From: Pseudonocardia sp.
GTDB taxonomy: Bacteria; Actinomycetota; Actinomycetes; Mycobacteriales; Pseudonocardiaceae
DNA length: 57,607 nucleotides
Direction of reading: 5' to 3'
Assembly: GCA_019244295.1 (NCBI GenBank)
Contig: JAFASX010000062.1
Location: 1-57,607, forward strand
The notes under the pieces are model-generated. The model was given only the letters and a program-made list of their open reading frames with translations, ran no database searches and had not been told where the DNA came from. Shown here piece by piece: positions 32,026 through 44,000 of the stretch. A program made the position numbers and the translations under genes. How positions within the stretch are numbered: position 1 is the stretch's first letter; every line of letters starts with the position of its first letter.

Positions 32026-35000
32026 CTAAGACTCGAGTTCGCTGTCCAGGAGCGCGAAGAGTTCATCGGCGCTGGCCGACTCGATCTTCATATCTTCCGG
32101 GCCGCGATCCTGATCAGCCGAAACCCAGGCGCTCACCAGATTCCGCAGCCGCCGGGAGATCTCCTGGCGGTCGCCGTTGTGGGTCTGCACGCTGGCCAGG
32201 ACGGCTTCCAACCGGTCGATCTCGCTGAGCGCGGCGGTCGTGGTCAGCTGCTGTTTCGGGGCGAGCTCGGCGAGCAGGTGATCAGCGAGGTCCACCGACG
32301 TCGGATAGTCAAAGATCAACGTTGAGGGCAGCCGCTTCCCGGTGACCGCGCTGAGCCGGTTGCGCAGCTCCACGGCGGTCAGGGAATCGAAGCCGAGCTC
32401 GCTGAACGAGCGCTCGGGGTCGATCCGGTCAGCCGACCCATGCCCCAGCACGGCCGCCACCTCGTCGACGACCACACGCAGTACGGTCTCGCGCTGCTCC
32501 GGCGGGTTCAGCCGGGCGAGCCACTCACCCAAAGACTCCGTGGGCAGCAACAGCCCGCTCGCCGCGCGGGCGCGCCGCTCCAGCCGCTGGACCAAACTGT
32601 GAAACAGCGGTGGCACCGCCTCGGGAGTGTTTCGCACGGTCGCCAGGTCCACCTTCATCGGCACCAGCTCCGCGCGCGGCGAAGCCAGCGCCGCGTCGAA
32701 CAACGCGAGTCCCTCCGCCTCGGTGAGCGGTGGCATACCGCCGCGGCGCATCCGGGCGATATCGGCATCAGTCAACGCGCTGGTCATGCCGAACTCGGCC
32801 GTCCACGGTCCCCAGGCGAGCGCGGTCGCCGGCCGGCCGGCGGCGTGCCGAGCCCGGATGAACCCGTCCAGGGCGGTGTTGGCGGCGGCGTAGTTGCCCT
32901 GGCCTGGGCCACCGAGCAGACCGGCGGCGCCGGAGAAGACCATGAAGTGGCTCAGGTCATGGTCGCGGGTCAGCTCGTCCAGCAGCCGCGCTCCGGTCAG
33001 CTTCGGGGCGAGCACCCGGTCCAGGCGCGCTGGCGTGAGCCCGGTGATGGTCGCGTCGTCGACCACCCCGGCGGTGTGGATCACCGCACCCAGCTCCCCC
33101 ACCCGGTTAATCACATCGGCGAGCCCAACCCGGTCGGTCACGTCACACGCAACGAGACGCACCATCGCGCCGGCGGCTTCCAGCTCCCGCCGCAGCGCCG
33201 GGGCTTCGCCGCGTCGGCTGAGCAACACCAGATCGCGAACGCCGTGTGCGGTGACCAGGTGCTTCGCGACCGCCGAGCCGATCCCGCCGGTGCCACCGGT
33301 AATCAGCACCGGCCCGGTGATCGGGCGGGGTATCCGGATGACGACCTTGCCCACGTGCCGGGCCGCCGCCATGTACCGGAAGGCGTCGCGGACCCGTCCG
33401 GCTTCGAACACCGTCACCGGGATCGGCGCGATCGCGCCCGAACCCAGCAATGCCATGATCTCGGCGAGCATCTCGCGCAGCCGCTCGGGGCCGGCTTCGA
33501 CCAGGTCGAACGCCCGGTAGTGGACGCCGTGGTCGGCGGCTACCTGTGCCGGGTCACGGACGTCGGTCTTGCCCATCTCCACGAACCGGCCGCCGGGCGA
33601 GAGCAGGCGCAGCGAGGCGTCGACGAGCTCACCGGCCAGCGAGTCGAGCACGACGTCCGCCAAGCCGAACACCTGCTCGAACCGGCCGTCCCGCGACGAG
33701 GCGATATCGGCCTCCGCGATGCCGAGCTCACGCAGCACGGGCTGCTTAGCGGGGCTGGCGGTGGCCAGCACATGGGCGCCCCAGTGCCGCGCCAGCGCCA
33801 CGGCGGCCATGCCCACTCCACCGGCCGCCGCGTGGATCACGACCCGCTCGCCGGCCTTCAGCTCGGCCAGATCACGCAGCGCATAGAACGCGGTCAGGAA
33901 CACGATCGGCACCGAGGCCCCATCAGTGAACGACCAACCGGCGGGCATGGCGGCCAACAACCGCGCATCCGCCACCGCCGAGGACCCCAACGCGGCCGGG
34001 AACATACCCAGCACCCGGTCGCCCACCACAAACTCGTCCACTCCGGGCCCGACCTCGGTCACCACGCCAGCGCCTTCCAAACCGAGCGGAGCGAGCTGAC
34101 CCGGATACATACCCAACACGCTGAGCACGTCCCGGAAGTTCACCCCGACCGCACGCATGGCGATGCGCACCTGACCAGGGGCCAACGGCTCCGGCTCCCC
34201 AGCGGGAACCAGCTCGATGTCGGCCACCGACCCGGTTTCCCCGCACCGAGCGGCCCACAACCCATCGGGCAGCGCCAACTCATCGGAGCGAACGCTCCAG
34301 GCGGGAGCGGCGGGAGCGGCGGGAGCGGTGACCCGGGTCAGCCCCGGCGTCCAGCACTGCCCAGCGCGCAACGCGACCTGCCCTAATCCGGCCGTTAGCA
34401 CCGCCGGCAGCAGACCGAGGGACTCGGCATCGGAGTCGATCAACGTCACCCGGCCTGGGTTTTCCGAAGCCACCGACCGCACCAGACCCCACACCCCGGC
34501 GCCGGCTACGTCCACCGCCGCCGGCCCCACCCGAGTGCCATCGTCCAGTCCCACCGCGTCCCGGGTCACCACGACCAGGTGCGCCGCGGCTAGCGCGTCG
34601 TCGGTCAGCCACCGCTGCACCAGCCCCAACACCCGGGCCAGCTGCTCGCGCTCGTCGCCTCCGGACACGGTGAGCGCCAGGTAGTCCGGGACGGCGCCGT
34701 TGGACGACGGTTCAATGCCCAAACCGAAGACGTCCTCGCCAAGAACGGCCCAGTGGGCTGGCGTGACTGGGCTCGCCAACTCGACGGGCCGCCAATCCAA
34801 GGCCAGCAACGGTTCCCGCGGTCCCGGGGCCGGCAGCTGGTCGGGGGATATCGCGCGCATCAGCACGCCGGCTGCGTCCAGCACGAGCTCGCCGGTGGCG
34901 TCGGTGGCGGTCAACACGATGGTGTCGATCGAGTTGGGAGCGGTTCGCAACCGCACCCGAAGCCGGTCCGCGCCGACTCGCCCGAGGGTGACGCCCTGCC

Positions 35001-38000
35001 AGGAGAACGGCACCCGGCTACCACCCTCGGACACGAACAGCAGCGCCTGCAGCGCCGCATCGAGCAGGGCCGGGTGGACCCCGAAGTCCCGCACCGCCAC
35101 GTGGTCCGGCAACGCGACATCGAGATACACCTCGCTACCGCCCCGCCAGGCGGCGGTCAAGCCACGGAACACTGGCCCGTAGTCGAAACCGCCGAGGGCG
35201 TAATTGTCGTAGAAGTGGGTGATGTCGATCGGCTGCGCGCCGGGCGGGGGCCAGCTGGCTGCCCAGGCGGTATCAACAGGATCGGCGGCATGAGTGAGCG
35301 AGCCGGTCGCGTGCAAGGTCCATTCGGGAAACTCCGCGGCGCGGGAGTGGATGCGGATTTCACGCTCGGCCACCGCCACCTGGAGTTGCACTCCGCCGTA
35401 CTCAGGCAGCACCAGCGGCGCGGCCAAGGTCAGCTCGTCGACGGTATCGCAACCGACCAGCTCCCCGGCGCGCAACGCCAACTCCACGAAAGCGGTGCCG
35501 GGGAACAGCACCGACCCGAGCACCACGTGGTCGGCCAACCACGGCTGAGCCAGGAGATCCAACCGCCCCGACAGCACCCACCCGCCGTCGGCCAGCCCGA
35601 CCACGGCGCCCAGCAGTGGATGCTCGGCCCGGGTCAACCCAGCGGCCGACACATCGCCGAGCTCAGCGACGGCGGGCGCGCTTGGCCAGAAGCGTTCCCG
35701 CTGGAAGGCGTAGGTCGGTAGGTCGACTCGGCGGGGCGCCAGCCCGGTGAACATCCGCGTCCAGTCAATATCAACCCCGGACACCCACAGCCGGGCCGCG
35801 CCACCCAACGCGGCACGCACTTCATCCTCGTCACGGCCCAGCGGTGCCACGGTCACCTTCCGGTCACCGACCATCTCGGTCACCGCTCCGGACAGGGCGG
35901 CGCGGGGGCCGACTTCGACAATTGTGTTGATCTCCCGGTCGAGCAGGGCGGTGACCCCGTCGGCGAACCGGACCGCCTCGCGCGCGTGCCGTACCCAGTA
36001 CTCCGGGTCGGTGAGTTGATCGGCTACCTGGCCGGTGACGTTGGAGATGACCGGCAGCGCGGGTTCCCGGTAGGACAGGGTTTCGGCGACCGCGCGAAAG
36101 GGTGCCAACATCGGTTCCATCAACGCCGAGTGGAACGCGTGGCTGACCCGCAACCGGGTGGTCTTTCCGGGCCATGCCTCAGCGATCGCCAGCACGTCGG
36201 TTTCCGCGCCGGAGATGACCACGGCGTTCGGGCCGTTGACCGCGGCGATCGACACGCCCTCGGTGAGTATCTCCCGAACGGCCGGTTCGCTGCCGTGCAG
36301 CGCGACCATGGCGCCGCCGGTCGGCAACGACCCCATCAGCTGGCCTCGGGCAATGACCAGCCGGCAAGCATCCTCCAGCGACCAGACACCGGCGAGGTAC
36401 GCGGCTGTCAGCTCGCCGATGGAGTGACCCGCCAGCATCTCAGGGTGAACTCCCCAGGATTCCAGCAGTCGGTAGCACGCCACCTCGAACGCGAACAACC
36501 CCGGCTGGGCGAACTGTGTGTCGTTCACCCGCTCATCGAGCAGTGCCTCGCGCATTTCGGCGTCATACAGGTCAAGGATCTCGGAGAAGACGTCGGCGAA
36601 CGCTGGGAACCGCGCGACGAGCGCACGGCCCATGCCGACCCGCTGCGCCCCTTGACCGGAGAACACGACCGCGACCCGACCCTCGCCCCCAGCCCGACCG
36701 CTGGCGACCGGCGCCGCGTGACACAGCTCGTCACGCGACGCGCCCAGGACGACGACCCGCCGCGGCAGCGCCGCCCGGGTCGTGGCCAGCGACCAGCCGA
36801 CGTCGATCGGATCAGCGTCGATTCCGGCCAGCCGCGCCAGGTTCGCCGACGCCGCGGCCGGATCGGCGCCCGACACCACCCACGGCACCACCGCACCCGC
36901 TGGGCGTTGCGCCACCGGCTCGGCCTCGACCGCGGGCGCCTGCTCAATGATTATGTGCGCGTTGGTTCCGCTGATCCCGAACGAGGACACCCCGGTTCGG
37001 CGAGCTCGGTCGACCACCGGCCACTCGCGGGCGTGCGTGAGCAGCTCCACCGCGCCGACTGACCAGTCCACGTGCGAGGACGGCGCATCCACATGCAATG
37101 TGCGTGGTAGCGCCCCCCGGCGCACCGCCTCGACCATCTTGATCACACCGGCCACTCCGGCGGCGGCTTGGGTGTGGCCGATGTTCGACTTGATCGATCC
37201 GAGATACAGCGGCTCGGCGCGGTCGCGGCCGTAGGTGGCCAATAGTGCTTGGGCCTCGATGGGATCGCCCAGTACCGTGCCAGTGCCGTGCGCCTCGACC
37301 GCGTCGACCTCCGAGGCACTCACCCCGGCGTCGGCCAGCGCGCGGGTGATGACCCGCTGCTGGGACGGGCCGTTCGGCGCGGTCAGGCCGTTCGAGGCGC
37401 CGTCTTGGTTGATCGCGCTACCGCGCACCACCGCGAGTACTGGGTGACCGAGCCGGCGGGCGTCCGAGAGCCTTTCCACCACGAGCATTCCGACGCCTTC
37501 GGACCAACCGGTGCCGTCCGCCGCTTCGGCGAACGCCTTGCATCGGCCGTCCGCGGCCAGGCCGCGCTGGCGGGAGAACTCCACCAGCGAACCGGGGGTC
37601 GCCATCACGGTCACCCCGCCGGCCAGGGCAAGCGAGCATTCACCGCGCCGCAGGGACTGCACCGCCCAGTGCAGCGCCACCAGCGAGGACGAACATGCTG
37701 TGTCGACGGTGACCGCTGGTCCTTCGGCGCCCAGGGTGTAGGCGATCCGGCCGGACAGCACGCTGGCGGCGTTGCCGGTCATCAGATAGCCCTCGGTGGC
37801 ATCCGATGACGCGACCAGCAGCGTGGTGTAATCCTGGCCGTTGGACCCGACGAACACCCCGGTGTCGCTGCCGCGCACCGACGACGGGTCGATGCTCGCC
37901 CGCTCCAAAGCCTCCCAGGCGCACTCCAGCGCCAGCCGCTGCTGCGGATCCATCGCGAGCGCCTCGCGCGGATTGATCCCGAAGAACGCGGCGTCGAACG

Positions 38001-41000
38001 CCGAGGCGTCGGTGAGGAACCCGCCCTCACGGGCGTAGCTGGTGCCGGTGCTGTCCGGGTCGGCGTCGAAGAGCGCCTCGAGTGGCCACCCTCGGTCGGT
38101 GGGCAGCGGCGCGATCGCATCGCGGCCCTCGGCCAGCAGCTCCCACAGCTGTTCCGGGGAGCTCACGCCGCCGGGGAACCGGCAGCTCATGCCGACCACG
38201 ACCACCGGGTCGACGGCGGTGCTGGGCTCAGCCGCGGTGGGTTCGGGCGGAGTCGCCGGCTGCGGGCTCTCGCCCAGCTCGCCGCGTACGAACCTGGCCA
38301 GCGCCACCGGCGTCGGGTAGTCGAAGATCATGGTGCTGGGCAGCCGGAGGCCGGTCGAGGCGCCGAGCCGGTTGCGGAAGTCCACCGCGGACAGCGAGTC
38401 GAACCCGAGGTCGGAGAACGCCCGCCTCGGCTCGACGGCGTCGATGCCGTCGTGCCCCAGCACCAGCGCCGCCTGGGCGCGCACCAGGTCGAGCACGGCG
38501 CGTTCCCGCCCAGCGCCGGATAAACCGGCGATTCGCCGGGCGAACGCCGATCCGTCCTGCTGTTCCAGAGCGGTTGACACCGGTGCGGCCGCGAGCGCGG
38601 CGCGGACTTCGGGCAGCTCGGACAGCAGTGGGCTGGGCCGCGGCCCGGTGAACGCTGGGGCGTAGCGCTGCCAGTCCACCCCGGCGACGGTCATCGTCGG
38701 TTCGCCGGCGCCGGCGGCCGCGAACAGGACATCCACGGCGAGTTCGGGGGCGAGCGCGTGGATGCCACCACGGCGCTGACGTTCGACCAATGCCACGGCC
38801 ATGCCCTCGTCGGCCCACGGTCCCCAGGCCAGCGAGGTCGCGGCGAGGCCAAGCCCGGCCCGATACTCGGCAAGCGCGTCCAGCGCGGCGTTCGCCGCCG
38901 CGTAGTTGGCCTGGCCGGGGCCGCCCCAGGTCCCAGCGGTCGAGGAGAACAGGATGAAGGCATCCAGCGAGAGTTCGCGGGTCAGCTCGTGCAGGATCAG
39001 CGCCGAGGTCAGCTTCGGGCGTATCACAGTGGCGAGCTGCTCTGGGGTCAGCGCATCGACGATTCCGTCGCGCAGCACACCCGCCGTGTGCACCACGGCG
39101 GTCAGCGGACGCGACTCGGGGATCTCGGCCAGTACCTGGGCGACGGCGGCCCGGTCGGTGACATCGCAGGCCACGACCGTGGCCGACGAGCCGGCGGCGG
39201 TCAGCTCAGCCATCAGTTCGGCGGCGCCATCAGCCGATGGGCCCCGACGGCTGAGCAGCAGCAGGTGCGCCGACCCCTCGGCGGCGATTCGGCGAGCCAG
39301 TCGGGAACCCAGAGCACCGGTACCACCGGTGATGAGCACGGTTCCCGATGGGGTCCAGCGCGCCGACGCTTCGGTGGTCGCGGCCCGGACGAGCCGGCGA
39401 GCGAATATGCCCGCGGGGCGCACGCAGAGCTGGTCCTCGTCATCTGGTCCGGTGATCGCGCGAGCCAGCCGGGCGGCCACCCGCCGGTCGATCCGCTCGG
39501 GCAGGTCGACCAGGCCGCCCCAGCGCGCGGGGTTCTCCAGCGCGACGACCCGCCCGAAACCCCAGGCCAGCGCCTGCGGCACGGACGTGACTCGGTCAGC
39601 GGCGGTCGCCGCGACGGCGCCTCGGGTCAGGCACCACAGCGGGGCGGACAGCCCGGCGTCATCAAGGGCCTGCACCAGCGTCAGCAGCGCCACCAGGCCG
39701 CTGGGCAGGTCGGGTTCGCGCACGTCGGGTCGCTCATCGGTGGCCAAGAGGCACAGCACGCCGGCCGCGCTGCCGGTGTTTTCAGTCGGCAGCGCGGCCA
39801 GCCGAGCGGCCAGACCGGCCCGGTCTTCGCCGTCCACCGCGAACGGCACCACGGCCATCCCGGCGTCACGAAGGCGGGCGAGCAGTGAGTCAATCCACTC
39901 GTCGCCGTCCAAGCTCGCCGGCACCGCTGCCAGCCAGGTCCCACCCGGCACCGGTCCGGTCTGCTCTGCCAGCGGTTGCCAGCGCACGCGGTAGCGCCAG
40001 CTCCGCACCGTATGCCGCTGTTGCTGCTCACGGCGCCAGACCGACAAGACCGGCAGCACCGAACGCAGCGGCGTCTCTTCGGCGACACCGAGCTGATGCG
40101 CGAGCTCGCCGGGTGGGTCGACCATCGACCAGAAGACTTGGGAAACGGCGTCGGTTGCCGCCGCGTCACCGACCGGGGCGCCGTCCAGGGTGACCGGCGT
40201 GATCGTCGGCCAGTACCGCTTGCGCTGGAACGGATAGGTCGGCAGCTCCACACGGCGCCCGGCCAGCGCGGGGCCAAAGTCGACCGGCACGCCACGCACG
40301 TATGCCTCGGCCAGCGAGCGCAGGAACCGGCCGAACGAGCCTTGGTCGCGGCGCAGCGAGCCTAGCACGGCCGGTTCGAGCTCCAGCTCCAGCTGCTCGG
40401 CGGTGTCCTGGATGGCCATGCCCAGCACCGGGTGTCCGCCGAGCTCGATGAACGTGTCGTAGCCGGCGCGCAACAACGCAGACGTCCCCGAGGCGAACCG
40501 CACGCAGGAGCGCAGGTTGCGGTACCAGTACCCGGCGTCGAGCTCGGCGGGGTCCAGCCAGCCGTCGGTGACCGTGGACCAGAACGGCACGTCACCGGTG
40601 CGTGGCTGGATTCCGGCCAGCAGCCGTGCGAGATCAGCCTCGATGCGTTCGACGTGCGCGGTGTGCGAGGCGTAGTCCACCGGAACCCGGCGGGCTCGGA
40701 TGCCGTCGCGTTCGCAGCGGGCAACCAGCTCGTCGAGGGCGTCGGCGTCCCCCGCCACGACAGTGGCCCTCGGGCCGTTGACCGCCGCGACCGACACCCG
40801 GCCTGTCCAATCCGCCAGCAGTTCGGCGACCTCGGGTTCGGCCAGCGCGACCGACACCATGCCGCCCGCGCCGGCCAGCGCGCCCAGCGCGCGGCTGCGC
40901 AGCGCGACCACCTGGGCCGCGTCCGACAGCGAGAGCGCGCCCGCCACGTGCGCGGCGGCGATTTCGCCTTGCGAGTGGCCGAGGACGGCGGCCGGCTGGA

Positions 41001-44000
41001 CCCCGAACGAGCGCCACAGCGCGGCCATCGAGACCATCACCGCGAACAGCAGCGGCTGCACCACGTCCACCCGTTCCAGCGGCGGGGCGTCCGGCTCGCC
41101 GGCCAGCACGTCCGTCGGTGACCAATCGATGTGCGGGGCCAAGGCGGCGAAGCAGGCCCGCATGGACTCGGCGAACACCGGTGCGCTGGCCATCAGCTCG
41201 CTGGCCATCCCAGCCCATTGGGAGCCCTGGCCGGGGAACACGAACACGACCTTGCCGGCGAGGTCAGCCTCCCCGGTGACGACGTCCTCTCCTGGCTCGT
41301 CGCCGGCCAGTTCACGCAGCGCGATGGCCAGTTGGTCAGGACCCTCAGCGAGCACGACGGCTCGGCGCTCGAAGCCGGCGCCGACTCCCGCCAGCGAGAA
41401 GCTCAGATCACCTAGGTCGGTGCCAGCCTCAATTAACGGCAGCAATGCGGCGGCGCGGGCGGCCAGGGCGAGCTCGGTGCGAGCGGAGATCAGGAATGGT
41501 CGGGTCAGGGCCTGCGTCTCGTCCCTGGCTGGCTCAGGTTCCCGGGATTCTTCCAGGATGACGTGCGCGTTCGTGCCACTCATGCCGAACGAGGACACCC
41601 CGGCGCGGCGCGGCCGGCCGGCGCTGAGCCACGAGCGCGCCTCGGTGAGCAGCCGCACTTGGCCGCTGTCCCAGTCGATATGCGGCGACGGCTGTTCGAC
41701 GTGCAGCGTCTTGGGCAGTACGCCGTAACGCAGCGCCTGGACCATTTTGATCACGCCGGCTACCCCGGCGGCGGCTTGCGGGTGACCCATGTTCGATTTG
41801 ATCGTCCCCAGCCACAGCGGTTCGGCCCCCGCGCGGTCGCGGCCGTATGTCGCGAGCAGCGCCTGTGCCTCGATCGGGTCACCCAGTGTGGTGCCGGTGC
41901 CGTGCGCCTCGACCGCGTCCACCTCGGCCGGGCTGAGGCCCGCGCTGGCCAGCGCCTGCCAGATGACGCGCTGCTGGGAGGGGCCGTTTGGCGCGGTCAG
42001 GCCGTTCGAGGCGCCGTCGGAGTTCACCGCGCTCCCCCGGACCACCGCCAGCACCGAGTGGCCGTTGCGCTGAGCGTTGGACAGCCGCTCCAGCACCAAC
42101 ATGCCAGCGCCTTCGCCCCAGCTGGCGCCGTCGGCGGCGGCGGAGAACGCTCTGCTGCGGCCGTCAGCCGCCAGCGCGCGCTGGCGGCTGAAGTCGATCA
42201 GCGATCCGGGCGTGGCCATCACGGTCACCCCGCCGGCCAGGGCGAGTTCGCAGTCGCCGTGGCGCAACGAGTGGACGGCCCAGTGCAGCGCGACCAGCGA
42301 CGATGAGCACGCGGTATCCACGCTCACCGCCGGGCCCTCCAGGCCCAGGGTGTAGGCGATGCGCCCGGATAGCACGCTCGGCGAGTTACCGGTGCCGAGC
42401 ATGCCCTCGAAGCTGTCCGCGCCGGCGAGCAGCATGTTCGAGTAGTCCTGGTAGGTGATGCCGGCGAACACGCCGGTGCGGCTGCCCCGCAACGTGTGCG
42501 GGTCGATACCGGCGCGCTCGAGTGCTTCCCAAGAGATCTCCAGCAGCAGCCGCTGCTGTGGGTCCATCGCGATAGCCTCGCGCGGCGAGATTCCGAAGAA
42601 ACCCGGGTCGAAGAGGCTGGCTTCGTGCAGGAACCCGCCCTCCCTGGCGTAGCAGGTACCCGGCACGTCCGGGTCGGGGTGATACAGGTTCTCCAGGTCC
42701 CAGCCTCGATCGGGAGGCAGCGAGCAGATCGCGTCGACACCGTCGGCGACCATGGCCCACAACTGCGCGGGAGAGTTCGCGCCGCCCGGGTAGCGACAGC
42801 CCATGCCGACGATGACGATCGGATCGTCGCCGCTCACCCCTGCCACCGGCGGCGCGGTAACCGGTTCTTCGAGGCCGAGTAGCTCGCCGCGCAGGCTGCG
42901 GGCGAGCGCGACCGGCGTCGGGTAATCGAAGATCAGCGTCGCGGGCAGCCGCAGCCCAGTGGTTTCAGTGAGCGTGTTACGCAGCTCCACCGCGGTGAGC
43001 GAAGTGAATCCGAGGTCCTTGAACGGACGTTTCGGCTCGATCTCGCCGCCGTCGGCGTACTCGAGCACCCGCGCCGCCGCGTCTCGCACAATGCTCAGCA
43101 GGGTTTCCAACTGCTCCGGCTCGGCCAAGCCGGCGAGCCGTGCCGCAAGCTTGTTGCCGGCCACGGGCTGCGCCGCCCCGTCGGCGCGGACCTGGCGGCG
43201 GCCGGCGAACGTCGCGTTGTCCCGGACCGGCGCAAACGCAACGACCGCTTGGGACGTGTCCGGAATTAGCGCGGCACGCAGGACCAGCGCGTCGGCGGTG
43301 AGCACCGGCTCGCCGCGCGGGTCGCTGACCGCGATAGCGAAGGTGCCCGGCCGCTGCGTCTCGGCGAGCCGTACTCGCAGCGCGCTAGCGCCGGTGGCGT
43401 GCAGCTGCACGCCAGTCCACGAATACGGCAGCGACCGGCCCTGTCCCCCGCCGAATGCCAACGCATGCAAACCCGCGTCGAGGAGCGCTGGATGCAGGCC
43501 GAAACCAGCCACGTCGAGCTGCCCGTCGGGCGGGGCGACCTCGGCGAACAGCTCGTCGCCTCGCCGCCACACGGCTCGGAGGCCGCAAAACGGTGGAGCG
43601 TAGTCGACGCCGCGCTCGGCGAACCACCGGTAGATGTCAGCGACCTCGTCCTCGGCTACCGGTTCGGCGCCGGCCGGCGGCCACTGGTTATCGGTCCCGT
43701 CCAGGGCACTCGGGTGAGCCGCGCTGGTAAGCAGGCCCTGGGCGTGACGGGTCCAGTCGTGCCCTTCGACGCACGAGTACACGGTGAGCGGCCGGGCACC
43801 GGTGCCGTCGGGCGCGCCGACAGTGGCCTGCAGCCGTACCGGAGCATCGGGGGCGAGTACCAGCGGCGCCTCCAGCACCAGCTCCTCGACCCTGGGCAGC
43901 CCGACCTGGTCACCCAGCAGAAGCGCGAGCTCGACGAAAGCGGTGCCGGGGAAGAGCACCTGGCCGCCGACGACATGGCCGGCCAGCCACGGGTGGGTGG

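Noticed and set aside
31723..32325. Plus-strand 200-codon open frame across the epimerase leader
   Set aside because: Half of it is antisense to the PKS C-terminus and the rest has no recognisable protein features.
32440..34386. 648-codon plus-strand open frame
   Set aside because: Antisense to the DH-ER-KR region of module 5. Its composition is Arg/His/Gly-rich, with no motif or ribosome site.
43000..43450. Hidden KR after the module 3 DH
   Set aside because: No TGGxG cofactor loop, no YAAxN and no LDD-like segment occurs between the DH end and the ACP; the stretch is too short for a KR.
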